NCBI RefSeq assembly: GCF_002902665.1 | Contig: NZ_PPRM01000042.1 | Span: 13,922-77,921 of the forward strand | Reading direction: 5' to 3' | Source: Macrococcoides caseolyticum | GTDB taxonomy: Bacteria; Bacillota; Bacilli; Staphylococcales; Staphylococcaceae | DNA length: 64,000 nt | Notes under the pieces: model-generated | The model's input: the letters and a program-made list of their open reading frames with translations, nothing else | Told to the model about the DNA's origin: nothing | The model's database searches: none | In this document: positions 25,099 through 35,205 of the stretch, piece by piece | How the letters are laid out: each line of letters opens with the position of its first letter | Numbering within the stretch: the stretch's first letter is position 1 | Translations under genes and position numbers: made by a program

Positions 25099-26322
25099 TT
25101 GCATAATCAATTAACTCAATCAAATATTCGGATACTAAAGTTTGGAGGGACGTCAGTTAGTGATTTCGATAAGATTAGCACAGTCGCTAATTACTTAAAG
25201 GAACGCACAGAAAATAATGAAAAACTAGTTGTCGTCGTTTCTGCAATGGGAAAAACTACAGATGACCTCATGAGAAATGTTAGTTCAATCTCTCGTACAC
25301 CGAAAGAAAGTGCATTAGCGATGCTGCTTACTACTGGAGAACAGCAGACCATCTCATACTTATCGATCATATTGCATGATCTCCACGTTGCATCTATTGC
25401 AATGACCGGTAGTCAGGCGGGTATTCGCACGAAAGGACATTATCTTAAAAGTAAGATTACTGAAATTAATGATCAGAAACTCATTGAAAATTTCAAATCA
25501 TATGACGTCATCATTATCGCAGGGTTTCAAGGTATAAATGAACAGGATGAAATCACCACGCTCGGCCGTGGCGGTAGTGATACTACAGCGGTAGCACTGG
25601 CAGCAGCGTTAAGCGCTCCTTGTGAAATTTATACAGACGTTACAGGTGTCTTTGGAACAGACCCACGTATCTATCCTGAGACAAGACATATAGATGAGTT
25701 AAGCTTTGAAGAGATGATGGAACTCTCCTCTCTCGGAGCTGGGGTGCTTGAGACAAGAAGTGTTGAAATTGCTAAAAATCATAATATTCCGATCTATCTC
25801 GGAAAAACTTTATCAGATGAGAGAGGAACCTGGATTATGCCAAAAGACCAAATACTCGAGAAAAAAGCAGTGACTGGTGTCGCTCTAGATAATGATATGG
25901 AGTATGTGACGCTAAGTTACCCTATGAATGACACAAAATTATTAAATCAATTATTTGATGAGTTAGAACAAGAAGAAGTCAATATCGATATGATATCTCA
26001 AATCGTAAACTTAGATGGCCTTCAAATTTCATTCACAATGAAAGACACAGATAAGTTACAGATTGAACGTATTTTTAATAGATTAAGTACAAACTACCCG
26101 GCTATCAGCCATCAGTCGCGTTCAACGTATGCGAAGCTTTCTGTCATCGGTTCAGGTATGAGAGATATGAGCGGAGTGGCATCAAAGGTATTTAAATCAT
26201 TGATTCATAATGAAATCCCCTTCTATCAGGTAACAACAAGTGAAATATCGATTTCATATGTTATAGATAAAGAAAACGGTGAACATGCAGTACAGTCATT
26301 ATGTAAAGTATTTAATATATAA
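25099..26322 (+). CDS. lysC: Aspartate kinase
   Basis: The enzyme phosphorylates aspartate, the first step to lysine, meso-DAP, threonine and methionine. The 407-residue sequence has KFGGTSV (about 14-20), the GLGRGGSDTTA-type loop (TTLGRGGSDTT), the EIYTDVTGVFGTDPR substrate segment and two C-terminal ACT domains (VTLSYPMNDTKLLNQLFDELEQEEVNIDMISQ; LSVIGSGMRDMSG) for feedback control. The start is TTG 25099, with AGGAGG 7 nt upstream; there is no better ATG. It is the first gene after the L-box, so the operon is lysine-repressed. Confidence 0.95.
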   Translation: MHNQLTQSNIRILKFGGTSVSDFDKISTVANYLKERTENNEKLVVVVSAMGKTTDDLMRNVSSISRTPKESALAMLLTTGEQQTISYLSIILHDLHVASIAMTGSQAGIRTKGHYLKSKITEINDQKLIENFKSYDVIIIAGFQGINEQDEITTLGRGGSDTTAVALAAALSAPCEIYTDVTGVFGTDPRIYPETRHIDELSFEEMMELSSLGAGVLETRSVEIAKNHNIPIYLGKTLSDERGTWIMPKDQILEKKAVTGVALDNDMEYVTLSYPMNDTKLLNQLFDELEQEEVNIDMISQIVNLDGLQISFTMKDTDKLQIERIFNRLSTNYPAISHQSRSTYAKLSVIGSGMRDMSGVASKVFKSLIHNEIPFYQVTTSEISISYVIDKENGEHAVQSLCKVFNI

Positions 26323-26340
26323 AATTAAGGAGAGTCAATT

Positions 26341-27330
26341 ATGTATAAAATTGCAGTTGTAGGTGCTACAGGTTTAGTCGGACAAAAAATGCTTGAAGTT
26401 TTAGAAAGAAAACAGATTCCGTTTAATGAACTCGTATTATATTCATCTCCGCGTTCAGCCGGTAAATCTATAGAATATCAAGGTAAAACGTATACAGTAA
26501 GAGCTTTAAACGAAGAAGAAGCAGTTCAGAAATTTGATTTTGTCCTTATGAGTGCAGGAGGTGCTACAAGTGAACGCTTTTCACCAATCTTTGAATCTGC
26601 CGGCAGCATCGTAATCGATAATTCAAGTGCTTTTAGAATGCATGAGGATATCGACCTCATTGTTCCTGAAGTCAATTCACCCAAACTCAAGCGTAAAATT
26701 ATCGCTAATCCGAACTGTTCTACGATTCAGTCTGTCGTACCACTTAAACCACTGCAAGATAAATATGGTATTAGACGCGTTACCTACACAACTTATCAAG
26801 CTGTGTCAGGAAGCGGTGCTGCAGGTATCAACGACCTTAAAAATGGCGCACAAGGCATTGCACCGACAAACTATCCCCACCCTATCTATAACAATGCTTT
26901 ACCTCATATCGATGTATTTTTAGACAATGGATACACAAAGGAAGAACAGAAGATGATTGATGAGACGAAGAAGATTCTTGGATTACAAGATGTAAAGGTA
27001 ACAGCAACTTGTGTCAGAATCCCAGTTCAGGATAGTCATTCTGTCGCAATCAATGTCACACTTGATAAAGAAGCTACAGTTGAAGAAATAAAACAGCTCT
27101 TCGAAAATGACGATTCAGTCGTGCTTATAGATAATCCACCGGACAATGAATACCCAATGGCGATTACAGCGACAGGAACTGATCATGTTTATGTAGGACG
27201 AATCAGAAGAGATAACTCATTAGAAAATTCCTTCCATATCTGGTGCACTGCCGATAACCTTCTAAAAGGTGCAGCACTAAATGCGGTTCAAATTTTAGAA
27301 CAGATCCATACGCACCAATTAAATCGATGA
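26341..27330 (+). CDS. asd: Aspartate-semialdehyde dehydrogenase
   Basis: The enzyme reduces aspartyl phosphate to aspartate semialdehyde with NADPH. The 329-residue sequence has GATGLVGQ (about 8-15), the catalytic Cys in IANPNCSTIQ (near 126), SGSGAAG and the HIDVFLDNGYTKEE segment. AAGGAGAG lies upstream of ATG 26341, 18 bp after lysC. It is the second gene of the lysine operon. Confidence 0.95.
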   Translation: MYKIAVVGATGLVGQKMLEVLERKQIPFNELVLYSSPRSAGKSIEYQGKTYTVRALNEEEAVQKFDFVLMSAGGATSERFSPIFESAGSIVIDNSSAFRMHEDIDLIVPEVNSPKLKRKIIANPNCSTIQSVVPLKPLQDKYGIRRVTYTTYQAVSGSGAAGINDLKNGAQGIAPTNYPHPIYNNALPHIDVFLDNGYTKEEQKMIDETKKILGLQDVKVTATCVRIPVQDSHSVAINVTLDKEATVEEIKQLFENDDSVVLIDNPPDNEYPMAITATGTDHVYVGRIRRDNSLENSFHIWCTADNLLKGAALNAVQILEQIHTHQLNR

Positions 27331-27347
27331 TTCTAAGGAGCGATATA

Positions 27348-28238
27348 ATGAACATACACTTTAAAGGAACAGGTGTTGCAGTAACCACACCATTCAACGG
27401 ACAGACGATAGATTACAACTTATTTGAAGATCATTTAAATTTTCTTATCAACAACAATGTTGAAGCATTGATAATTAATGGAACAACTGGTGAAGGTTCT
27501 ACATTAACAGAAGATGAAAAACTCAAAACGATTGAAATAGCGGTGCGCGTTGCACATGGCAGAGTTCCTGTAATTGCTGGCACAGGAACAAACAATACTC
27601 AGGCAACAATTGAACATTCATTAAAGGCCAAAGCTTTAGGCGTTGATAGCATCATGCTAATTACCCCTTACTATAATAAAACAAATCAGCGTGGTCTTCT
27701 CGCACATTTCACTACAATTGCAGATGCTGTAGAACTACCGGTATTACTCTATAATGTACCTGCCAGAACCAATATGACGATAGAGCAGGAAACTGTTGCA
27801 GCCCTGGCAGAGCATCCTTATATATACGGTATAAAAGATGCGACAGGTGATATAAACTATATGAAAGCACTAAAATCTGTAGTCCCCGATGACTTTGCAT
27901 TATATAGTGGCAATGATGATGCTGTCCTGCCATTTTATGAAGCGGGTGGTGATGGCGTGATTTCAGTTATTGCAAATGCGATACCAGCAGAGTTCAGTGA
28001 TATTTACCGAACATATCAGGTTAATCGCCATGAAGCTGAGCGTCAGTTCAACAACCTACTCCCTCTCATAAATCCATTATCTGTAGACGTAAATCCTATA
28101 CCAATCAAAGCATTGGTCGCTTATATCGGTTATGCGAATGGTGAATTACGATTACCTTTAGTTCCAATGCTAGAACAAGATACAAAACAGCTGATTGAAG
28201 TATATAATCGTATTGCTAAAGGAAGTGATCTTTCATGA
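27348..28238 (+). CDS. dapA: 4-hydroxy-tetrahydrodipicolinate synthase
   Basis: The enzyme condenses pyruvate with aspartate semialdehyde. The 296-residue TIM barrel has [14 protein letters not shown] (about 43-56), YNVPARTNM with the catalytic Tyr, and the Schiff-base Lys in YGIKDATGD (near 162). AAGGAG at 27334-27339 selects ATG 27348; the ATG at 27327 overlaps the end of asd and has no ribosome site. Confidence 0.95.
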   Translation: MNIHFKGTGVAVTTPFNGQTIDYNLFEDHLNFLINNNVEALIINGTTGEGSTLTEDEKLKTIEIAVRVAHGRVPVIAGTGTNNTQATIEHSLKAKALGVDSIMLITPYYNKTNQRGLLAHFTTIADAVELPVLLYNVPARTNMTIEQETVAALAEHPYIYGIKDATGDINYMKALKSVVPDDFALYSGNDDAVLPFYEAGGDGVISVIANAIPAEFSDIYRTYQVNRHEAERQFNNLLPLINPLSVDVNPIPIKALVAYIGYANGELRLPLVPMLEQDTKQLIEVYNRIAKGSDLS

Positions 28239-28957
28239 AGATTATTTTAAATGGTTACGGAGCTATGAATGAACGTGTGGCACATCTAGCTGAGAAGAGA
28301 GGACATGAAATAGCAGGTATAATATTAAGTAAAAAAAAGTCAGCACCCTACCCTGTCTATACATTAGACAAATTAGAAATGCTTCCAGAAGCTGATGTTA
28401 TCATAGACTTTTCTAATCCAGCCTTATCTATTCCATTATTAAAAAGTGATGTCGATATCCCTATTGTTATGGCTACAACGGGAGAAAAAGAATCAATTAT
28501 CGAGCTGCTAGAATTAAAAAGTGTGCACTCTCCTGTATTTTTCAGTGCAAATATGAGTTACGGTGTCCATGTACTCACGGAACTCGTTAAATATGCAGTA
28601 CCGTTGTTAACAAATATGGATATCGAACTGATTGAACGTCATCATAATAAAAAGGTTGATGCGCCAAGCGGGACACTCGTTAAACTGTTAGATGCAATTA
28701 CTTCAGAACGTTCATTAAACCCCATCTATGATCGCACAGACATTCATACCCCACGTAATAAAGATGATATTGGCATCAGTGTTGTACGTGGGGGTACGAT
28801 TGTCGGCGAACATGAAATATTATTTGCAGGACATGACGAAACAATTCAGATTACCCATCAGGCATTAAGTAAAGATATATTCGCCAATGGAAGTATCGAT
28901 GTTGCAGAGAAATTAATTCAGAAAGAAAAAGGCTATTACACATTTGAAAATTTATAA
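28235..28957 (+). CDS. dapB: 4-hydroxy-tetrahydrodipicolinate reductase
   Basis: The 240-residue NAD(P)H-dependent reductase has N-terminal [11 protein letters not shown] (dinucleotide loop), VIDFSNPA, MATTGE and the substrate-site signature [15 protein letters not shown]. Its start overlaps the dapA stop by 4 bp, so translation is coupled. The length is typical of the short Firmicute DapB. Confidence 0.95.
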   Translation: MKIILNGYGAMNERVAHLAEKRGHEIAGIILSKKKSAPYPVYTLDKLEMLPEADVIIDFSNPALSIPLLKSDVDIPIVMATTGEKESIIELLELKSVHSPVFFSANMSYGVHVLTELVKYAVPLLTNMDIELIERHHNKKVDAPSGTLVKLLDAITSERSLNPIYDRTDIHTPRNKDDIGISVVRGGTIVGEHEILFAGHDETIQITHQALSKDIFANGSIDVAEKLIQKEKGYYTFENL

Positions 28958-28972
28958 TAAAGGAGCATAATA

Positions 28973-29689
28973 ATGCAGGAATTTACAGCACAGGAAATTA
29001 TACAATACATTAGTGACTCAGAAAAAAAGACACCAATTAAAGTTTATCTAAATGGAAACTTTTCAGATGTAACTTTTCCGGAGAATATGAAAGTATTCGG
29101 ATGTGAGACATCAAAAACACTCTTCACAGAACTGTCAGAGTGGGAAAAGTTCTATGAAAACAATGAAACACTTGTGACTGATTTTGAAATTGAATATGAC
29201 AGAAGAAACTCAGCAATTCCATTGATTGATCAGACAAAAGTTAATGCTAGAATTGAACCTGGAGCTTTCATCCGTGAACATGCAGTTATTCATGATAATG
29301 CAGTTATTATGATGGGTGCAACAATTAATATCGGTGCTGTCGTAGGCGAAGGAACAATGATCGATATGAATGCCACACTTGGTGGTCGTGCAACAACTGG
29401 TAAGAATGTTCATGTAGGTGCAGGTGCAGTACTTGCTGGCGTAATTGAACCTCCAAGTGCACAACCAGTGATCATAGAAGACGATGTACTTATCGGGGCA
29501 AATGCTGTTGTACTAGAAGGTGTATGTGTCGGCAAAGGTGCAGTTGTAGCAGCTGGAGCGATCGTCACTGAAGATGTCCCTGCTGGTAGTGTTGTAGCTG
29601 GGACACCTGCTAGAGTAATTAAGCAAGCTCATGAAGTAGAAGGCAGTAAGATTGAGATTGTACAGGCATTAAGACAGTTAAAGAAATAG
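28973..29689 (+). CDS. dapH: Tetrahydrodipicolinate N-acetyltransferase
   Basis: The 238-residue acetyl-CoA enzyme of the acetylase branch of DAP synthesis has an N-terminal DapH domain and then left-handed beta-helix hexapeptide repeats from about residue 90 to 210 ([36 protein letters not shown]...), ending [22 protein letters not shown] precedes ATG 28973. It is often named dapD in staphylococci. Confidence 0.95.
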   Translation: MQEFTAQEIIQYISDSEKKTPIKVYLNGNFSDVTFPENMKVFGCETSKTLFTELSEWEKFYENNETLVTDFEIEYDRRNSAIPLIDQTKVNARIEPGAFIREHAVIHDNAVIMMGATINIGAVVGEGTMIDMNATLGGRATTGKNVHVGAGAVLAGVIEPPSAQPVIIEDDVLIGANAVVLEGVCVGKGAVVAAGAIVTEDVPAGSVVAGTPARVIKQAHEVEGSKIEIVQALRQLKK

Positions 29690-29694
29690 CAGGA

Positions 29695-29721
29695 AGCTAA
29701 TTGTGCTTGTCACAATTAGCT
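29695..29721 (+). terminator. Intra-operon hairpin between dapH and the deacetylase gene
   Basis: AGCTAATTGTG (29695-29705) pairs perfectly with CACAATTAGCT (29711-29721) around a 5-nt loop, followed by TTAAATTTT. It may be a weak partial terminator or an RNA-processing site that lowers expression of the last three genes. Confidence 0.6.
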
Positions 29722-29743
29722 TTAAATTTTATGAGGTGAAACA

Positions 29744-30889
29744 ATGGAATTAGATTATATTACACATATTAGACGCACATTGCATATGTATCCAGAATTA
29801 GGATTTGAAGAATACAAAACAACAGAATTAATCAAATCAGAACTTGATAAAATGGGAATCGCTTATGATTCTCCCCTAGGTACTGGTTGTGTTGCTTATA
29901 TTAAAGGTACAGGAACATCTTCAATTGCTTTTAGAGCTGATATTGATGCCCTGCCAATTCAGGAAGAAAATGATGTGCCCTACCGTTCTCAACGTGATGG
30001 AGTAATGCATGCTTGTGGACACGATGGTCATACGACAATGCTACTCGCATTAATACGACGCATTAAACAAAGCCATGACATTATACCTTTAAGTTCAACT
30101 GTTTACTTTATATTTCAGCCATCTGAAGAGTCAGGTGCTGGCGCTCATCATCTACTGGATGCATATCAATTTGAAATTCAACCTTCATATATATTCGGAT
30201 TACATATGCAGCCTGATAACGATGAAGGTACATTACTAAGCAGACCTGGTGCATTAACTGCCAGCGCTACTGAATATCGTTTCTTTATTAATGGCACATC
30301 GAGTCATGTTGCGAACAAGGAACAAGGACATTCGACTGCTGAAGCCTTGACGATGATACTCAATCAACTCTCTCAAATACAGCATTATCATCTTCCAGGT
30401 TTAAAGTCGAATATCATTCATATTGGGAAATTACATGCGGGTGAAGCAATCAATACAGTGCCTAGTAATGGTTATTTAGAAGGTACAATCAGAACATACG
30501 ATATGGACAACCTAGCAGTTATCAAACAACAGATGGAGCATATTGCAAACTCTGCTCAGGTAATTACCGGTTGTACAATAGAAGTTAAATTTGCGGAAGG
30601 GTATCCTCCAACGATAAATAACGAGTCAGCATATGCATTCATGAGCGAAGCTTTGATTGATAGTAAAATCAATAGAATAGAAAAAGAAGAACCTTATTTA
30701 TTTGGAGAAGATTTCTCTTTCTACGGAAAAGTCATACCAAGCACCTTCGCATTTTTAGGGTGCAGAAACGAAGATAAACATTTTGTTACAGGTCTTCATA
30801 CGTCGACGTTCAACTTTGATGAATCCGCATTGATATATGGGATTGACGTTCTGGAAGCAATTTTTAACAGATTTGAGGGGTTACAATGA
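29744..30889 (+). CDS. M20 amidohydrolase, probable N-acetyl-diaminopimelate deacetylase
   Basis: The 381-residue M20D metallopeptidase has [15 protein letters not shown] (about 88-102), [13 protein letters not shown] and [11 protein letters not shown], all metal or catalytic segments. In this operon it should remove the acetyl group introduced by DapH to give LL-DAP; the family also includes hippurate and amino-acid amidohydrolases. ATGAGGTG lies upstream of ATG 29744. A hairpin separates it from dapH. Confidence 0.88.
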   Translation: MELDYITHIRRTLHMYPELGFEEYKTTELIKSELDKMGIAYDSPLGTGCVAYIKGTGTSSIAFRADIDALPIQEENDVPYRSQRDGVMHACGHDGHTTMLLALIRRIKQSHDIIPLSSTVYFIFQPSEESGAGAHHLLDAYQFEIQPSYIFGLHMQPDNDEGTLLSRPGALTASATEYRFFINGTSSHVANKEQGHSTAEALTMILNQLSQIQHYHLPGLKSNIIHIGKLHAGEAINTVPSNGYLEGTIRTYDMDNLAVIKQQMEHIANSAQVITGCTIEVKFAEGYPPTINNESAYAFMSEALIDSKINRIEKEEPYLFGEDFSFYGKVIPSTFAFLGCRNEDKHFVTGLHTSTFNFDESALIYGIDVLEAIFNRFEGLQ

Positions 30890-31968
30890 CTGCGCGATGG
30901 ACTGTAGATCGTACTAAGTTTATAGAAAATGTGAAATCCGTGATAGATAATACTCCTGTAATGGCCGTCGTAAAGAACAATGCCTATCATTATGGACTGG
31001 AATTTGCAATAGATGCATTTCTACAAGCTGGTATTACAACTTTTAGTACAACCAATTTAAATGAAGCAATTCTCATAAGAAAAATAGCACCAGAAGCTAC
31101 TATATTTTTGATGAATCCAGTTACTCGATTCAATGACTTAAGACAATATAATATTCAAATGACGCTACCTTCTTTAGCTTTCTATCATAGGTATCAGTCT
31201 GAATTAGACGGGATATCAGTACATCTCGAATATGAAAATCTTCTCCATCGCTCAGGGTTTAAAACATTTGAGGAAATGAAAGCTGTAATTGATGACAATA
31301 ATCAGTTACCTGTTCATTTACAGATGAATATTAACGGGATATGGACCCATTTCGGCTATGCCGATGAATTTGATGTTATAGAATACGAAATTGAAAAAGA
31401 AGCCTGGTTAAAAGGGCTGAAATGGATTTCTAGGTATCATACTTTTGAAATGATCCATAGTCAAAATAGCGCAAGTTTTATACGAGATAAGATATTTGAT
31501 GAACACACACATGTCAGAATTGGCATCATCCTGTATGGGAGCAGACCCTATGCATCATTAGATGAATCCGTTACGCACCAATCATTAACTGTTAGTGCAA
31601 ATGTAATTCAAGTAAGAAATATATCAAAGGGAGAATCTGCAGGATACAGCTTCGCTTTTACAGCAGAAAAAGAAACAAAGCTCGCTGTAGTAGACATCGG
31701 TTATGGAGATGGCATATTGAGGACGAGAAGTAAGCATGACTGCATTATCAAGGGGAGACGTTACCCTATTCGCGCTTTGATGATGAGTCATATGTTTGTA
31801 GAAGTAGATAATACAGTAGAAGCTGAAGATGAAGTAATATTGTATAGTAATGAGATTCGTATCGATGAATTTACCTTTAAGGGCATCGGAGCAAATTCAG
31901 AACAACTCAGCGCCTTGAACCATCAATCACTAATAAAGGAGTATATCAATGACATTGACATATATTAA
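30886..31968 (+). CDS. Alanine racemase-like PLP enzyme of the lysine operon
   Basis: The 360-residue fold-type III PLP enzyme has the cofactor Lys in [12 protein letters not shown] (near residue 29), [24 protein letters not shown], the catalytic Tyr region [11 protein letters not shown] and VDIGYGDGI. Staphylococci carry such a second alanine racemase (alr2) at this place in the dap operon. Whether it racemises alanine or another amino acid is not shown by sequence. Its start overlaps the previous stop (ATGA) and its end overlaps lysA. Confidence 0.88.
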   Translation: MTARWTVDRTKFIENVKSVIDNTPVMAVVKNNAYHYGLEFAIDAFLQAGITTFSTTNLNEAILIRKIAPEATIFLMNPVTRFNDLRQYNIQMTLPSLAFYHRYQSELDGISVHLEYENLLHRSGFKTFEEMKAVIDDNNQLPVHLQMNINGIWTHFGYADEFDVIEYEIEKEAWLKGLKWISRYHTFEMIHSQNSASFIRDKIFDEHTHVRIGIILYGSRPYASLDESVTHQSLTVSANVIQVRNISKGESAGYSFAFTAEKETKLAVVDIGYGDGILRTRSKHDCIIKGRRYPIRALMMSHMFVEVDNTVEAEDEVILYSNEIRIDEFTFKGIGANSEQLSALNHQSLIKEYINDIDIY

Positions 31969-33220
31969 TAATCAACTTACTATTAACGACCATAATATTC
32001 GACAAATCGCTGAACAATATGGTACACCATTATTTATTTACGATGAGGATGAGATACGCAATCAGTGCAGAAGATTTCATCATGCATTAAAAGCTTCTGG
32101 ATTAAATTATACGATTTCATATGCCTCTAAAGCTTTTACATCTGTGCAATTATTTAATTTGATGCACGAAGAGGATATGGGACTTGATGTGGTTAGCGAA
32201 GGAGAATTGTATACAGCACTTAAGTCTAAAGTTTCTGCTTCAAAAATGCATTTTCATGGAAACAATAAAACGGATCGAGAAATTAAATACGCGATCGAGT
32301 CAGGTGTTGAGTATTTTGTTATCGATAGTCTTGATGAAATTGAACGCATCAATGATATTGCGCATTCATTAGGTCAAACTGTAAAAGCAGTACTGCGCAT
32401 CAATCCTGGTGTTGAAGCTCACACGCACGAATTTATTCAGACCGGCCAGGAAGATAGCAAATTTGGCTTAAGTATCAGACATGGACTCGCAATAGAAGGT
32501 GTAAGACAAATTGAAGCTGCGCCTCACATCGAATTCAAAGGTGTTCATTTCCACATCGGATCACAAATATTTGAGTCTACAGGCACAATCAAGACAATTG
32601 AACTGGTCATAAACTGGCTGACACAACACAAAATTGACATTGATATTTTAAATATTGGTGGTGGTTTCAGCATCAAATATACTTCAGAAGATATCAGCTA
32701 CCCTATCGAAGAAGGCATTAAAAGGATAGCCGAAACACTAAAAAATGAATGTAAGAAACATTCCTATCCTGTACCAGAAATATCATTAGAACCTGGGCGT
32801 TCAATCGTTGGTGAAGCTGGTATTACAGTCTATGAGGTTGGTACTGTCAAAGAGATTCCTGATACAAACTGTTATGTATCCATAGACGGTGGTATGAGTG
32901 ATCATATTCGCACAGCATTGTATAACGCGAAATATGAATTACTACTTGCAGATCGATATGAAATACACAATAAAGAAGTAACCGTCGCCGGTAAATTATG
33001 CGAATCTGGAGACATTATTATGCGCAATATAATGCTCCCCTCGTCAATTAAACGTGGTGATTTGCTAGTGGTTAAAGCTACAGGTGCGTACCATTATAGT
33101 ATGAGCTCTAATTATAATCAGATGTTAAAGCCAGCAGTAGTCTTTGTCACTAAAGATAACGTACGAGAAGTAATAAAAAGGCAATCTTTAGAACATCTGA
33201 TTGCAAACGAAATTTATTAA
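31949..33220 (+). CDS. lysA: Diaminopimelate decarboxylase
   Basis: The enzyme decarboxylates meso-DAP to lysine, the last step. The 423-residue sequence has PLP-binding Lys in SYASKAF (near residue 51), HGNNKT, FHIGSQI, the GGGF phosphate loop, [11 protein letters not shown], and the active-site Cys in LCESGD. It overlaps the preceding gene by 20 bp with AAAGGAG ahead of ATG 31949. It is the last gene before the terminator. Confidence 0.95.
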   Translation: MTLTYINNQLTINDHNIRQIAEQYGTPLFIYDEDEIRNQCRRFHHALKASGLNYTISYASKAFTSVQLFNLMHEEDMGLDVVSEGELYTALKSKVSASKMHFHGNNKTDREIKYAIESGVEYFVIDSLDEIERINDIAHSLGQTVKAVLRINPGVEAHTHEFIQTGQEDSKFGLSIRHGLAIEGVRQIEAAPHIEFKGVHFHIGSQIFESTGTIKTIELVINWLTQHKIDIDILNIGGGFSIKYTSEDISYPIEEGIKRIAETLKNECKKHSYPVPEISLEPGRSIVGEAGITVYEVGTVKEIPDTNCYVSIDGGMSDHIRTALYNAKYELLLADRYEIHNKEVTVAGKLCESGDIIMRNIMLPSSIKRGDLLVVKATGAYHYSMSSNYNQMLKPAVVFVTKDNVREVIKRQSLEHLIANEIY

Positions 33221-33250
33221 CCCCCCTTTGTAATTCTTGGGGGTTTTTTT
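33219..33250 (+). terminator. Lysine operon terminator
   Basis: AACCCCC (33219-33225) and GGGGGTT (33239-33245) frame a loop and lead into a T-run. Confidence 0.85.
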
Positions 33251-33303
33251 AAATACATTTAAGGTTTACATAACATTATTATAATTATTTTTTATAATAA
33301 AAA

Positions 33304-33338
33304 ATATCAACCCCCAACAATTAGTCGGGGGTTGATAT
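33304..33338 (-). terminator. cspA terminator
   Basis: ATATCAACCCCC (33304-33315) pairs perfectly with GGGGGTTGATAT (33327-33338). Read on the minus strand it is followed by TTTTTTATT, 32 bp beyond the end of cspA. Confidence 0.88.
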
Positions 33339-33369
33339 TAACGTTCATATATAATTTATTGCATTAAAA

Positions 33370-33570
33370 TTATAATTTAACAACGTTTGCAGCTTGTGGT
33401 CCGCGGTCGCCTTCAACAACTTCGAATTCCACTGCTTGTCCTTCTTCTAATGATTTGTATCCTTCTTGATTGATTGCTGAGAAATGTACGAATACATCAT
33501 TTTCCCCTTCGATCTCGATGAATCCAAATCCTTTTTCTGCGTTAAACCATTTAACTGTACCTTGTTTCAT
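33370..33570 (-). CDS. cspA: Cold shock protein CspA
   Basis: The 66-residue single OB-fold RNA chaperone has RNP1 KGFGFIEIE and RNP2 VFVHFSAI motifs, beginning [14 protein letters not shown]. The ATG at 33570 is preceded by GGAGG; an upstream in-frame start would add an unusual N-terminus. It has a long untranslated leader. Confidence 0.97.
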   Translation of the reverse strand: MKQGTVKWFNAEKGFGFIEIEGENDVFVHFSAINQEGYKSLEEGQAVEFEVVEGDRGPQAANVVKL

Positions 33571-33733
33571 AATAAGAAACCTCCACACTATATAATTCAA
33601 TATGTGATTATTCACATATTACAAAATAAACATGTGCATTGTATTTCTTGTACATCTTCTTACATTTACTTTGTAATATGGAATAACCCTATTGCTTATA
33701 TAATATTATAAGATACACAATCTATATATGCAA
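33571..33733 (-). promoter_or_regulatory. cspA promoter and long 5' UTR with hairpin
   Basis: On the minus strand TTGCAT (33728-33733), a 17-nt spacer and TATAAT (33705-33710) give a start near 33698 and a leader of roughly 125 nt. The leader contains a perfect hairpin, AATATGTGA and its complement around a 4-nt loop (33599-33620). Long structured leaders are typical of temperature-sensing csp mRNAs. Confidence 0.7.
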
Positions 33734-33784
33734 TACAATAAACTGTATATTTTAACTTTTTACAATTTTTACTCTATTGTAATA

Positions 33785-34084
33785 TTAAAGCTCCATCGTG
33801 ATGACCTGCTTATCTTTAAAGACGATCAGACTATGAAAGATTTGAATATCATCATCACAATCTTCACAGTAAATCAATTCACAGTTATTATAAAATGCAT
33901 GAATATTATACTTTCCAACAAGCTCATTTTTAAATTTTTTTCTTAGCTTATTGAGTTGCTCATTATAATATATCTCTGTCTCTTCTAACGTACTAAATCT
34001 ATTAAGTTCTGTCACATAGTCCCATAAATCATCAAACAGCCACCATCCTTCATATTCTGTTCGAATAGTAATGACTTCATACAT
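33785..34084 (-). CDS. DUF1033 family protein
   Basis: The 99-residue acidic protein begins MYEVITIRTEYEGWWLFDDLWD, the DUF1033 hallmark, with a later CEDCDDD patch. The function is unknown. ATG 34084 is preferred because GAGGTG lies about 7 nt upstream; the in-frame ATG at 34093 abuts that site. Confidence 0.85.
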   Translation of the reverse strand: MYEVITIRTEYEGWWLFDDLWDYVTELNRFSTLEETEIYYNEQLNKLRKKFKNELVGKYNIHAFYNNCELIYCEDCDDDIQIFHSLIVFKDKQVITMEL

Positions 34085-34210
34085 GGCATTCACCTCTTCA
34101 ATATATTATGAATGTCATCATAGAAAAGTTCAAGCAAATGCTATTACTAATGCGATTTATTAGGATTTTTGTGTATTCTTAATTATAATAATGAATAAGG
34201 GGTGACATTA

Positions 34211-34477
34211 ATGAAAACATTGCATATTAAAGTTTTCGGCAAAGTTCAGGGTGTTGGATTTCGATATTTTACCGAAAGACTAGCGCTACAATATCACATT
34301 ACTGGCACTGTACAAAACGTGGATGAGCATGTAGAAATCTATGCTACTGGCAATGAAACATTATCACAATTTGAACAGGCCGTAATACGCGGTGCGTCTC
34401 CTATGTCTAAGGTGGAGTCATATACATCAGAAGAAATATCGCCTCAGCCATTCAATAGGTTTACAACGCTTAAATAA
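34211..34477 (+). CDS. acyP: Acylphosphatase
   Basis: The 88-residue enzyme hydrolyses acyl phosphates. It has the acylphosphatase signature VFGKVQGVGFRYF with the catalytic Arg near residue 18, and a later GTVQNVDEHVEIYATG with the catalytic Asn. AGGGGTG lies upstream of ATG 34211. The XpaC-like gene follows directly. Confidence 0.93.
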   Translation: MKTLHIKVFGKVQGVGFRYFTERLALQYHITGTVQNVDEHVEIYATGNETLSQFEQAVIRGASPMSKVESYTSEEISPQPFNRFTTLK

Positions 34478-34495
34478 ATGACAAGGATTGATCAG

Positions 34496-35203
34496 ATGAA
34501 ATATAATACCTCCTATATATTAGGTGCTATTTTAGCTATACCCGTTGCGATTATTACCGGTATAATCTCAATGAACATATTTCAATTTGAAATGTGGATT
34601 GATACTTTAATAATGTTAGGATCTTATATCATGACATTTTTACCTGTACAGCAAAAAGCAGCGCATACTTACCTTAAAGACATCGGCCTATCAAAAAATG
34701 ACTATAAGTACGTTAAAAAACAGTTAAAAATTGCAGCACCAAAAATTAAACACCTGTTAGCTCAATACAAGAAAGTCCGTTCATTAAGTGAACTAAAAAA
34801 TGTTAATGAGATAAATAAGCTGGCACGCGTTATTTTTAAGAATGTTCAGAAGGCTCCATCAAAGTTTTTTAATGTTGATAGCTTTTTTTTCTCACATCTC
34901 GATAATACGGTTAATCTATTGAATGAATATCTTTATTTATCAAGAATGCCTCATAAAACAAAAGAAGATCAGCAACTGTTAGATCATGCAAAACTGACGT
35001 TAGATGAACTAAAGCGTACATTACAGGCTGATCTACGTGCACTTAATAAAGAAAATTATGAAACGATGAGAGTTGAAATTAATCTAGCAGATAACTATAC
35101 AACTAAACAATTATTTAGCCAAAAGCAACCACAGATTGAGCATAAAGAGAAGGCTCCAATTCAATTCAAAAATAGAGTTCACCATGAAGAAGAGAGGAAA
35201 TAA
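34496..35203 (+). CDS. XpaC-like (5-bromo-4-chloroindolyl phosphate hydrolysis) membrane protein
   Basis: The protein of about 235 residues has two N-terminal membrane segments (TSYILGAILAIPVAIITGII; WIDTLIMLGSYIMTFLPV) and then a long helical cytoplasmic part (KYVKKQLKIAAPKIKHLLAQYKKVRS...). XpaC family proteins are encoded next to TelA, as here; their true function is unclear. AAGGA at 34483-34487 selects ATG 34496 over 34478, which follows the acyP stop with no ribosome site. Confidence 0.8.
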   Translation: MKYNTSYILGAILAIPVAIITGIISMNIFQFEMWIDTLIMLGSYIMTFLPVQQKAAHTYLKDIGLSKNDYKYVKKQLKIAAPKIKHLLAQYKKVRSLSELKNVNEINKLARVIFKNVQKAPSKFFNVDSFFFSHLDNTVNLLNEYLYLSRMPHKTKEDQQLLDHAKLTLDELKRTLQADLRALNKENYETMRVEINLADNYTTKQLFSQKQPQIEHKEKAPIQFKNRVHHEEERK

Positions 35204-35205
35204 CC

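Noticed and set aside
29744-30889. Hippurate hydrolase or indole-acetyl hydrolase assignment for the M20 gene
   Set aside because: The family motif set is shared, but the position between dapH and lysA makes N-acetyl-DAP deacetylase the better call.
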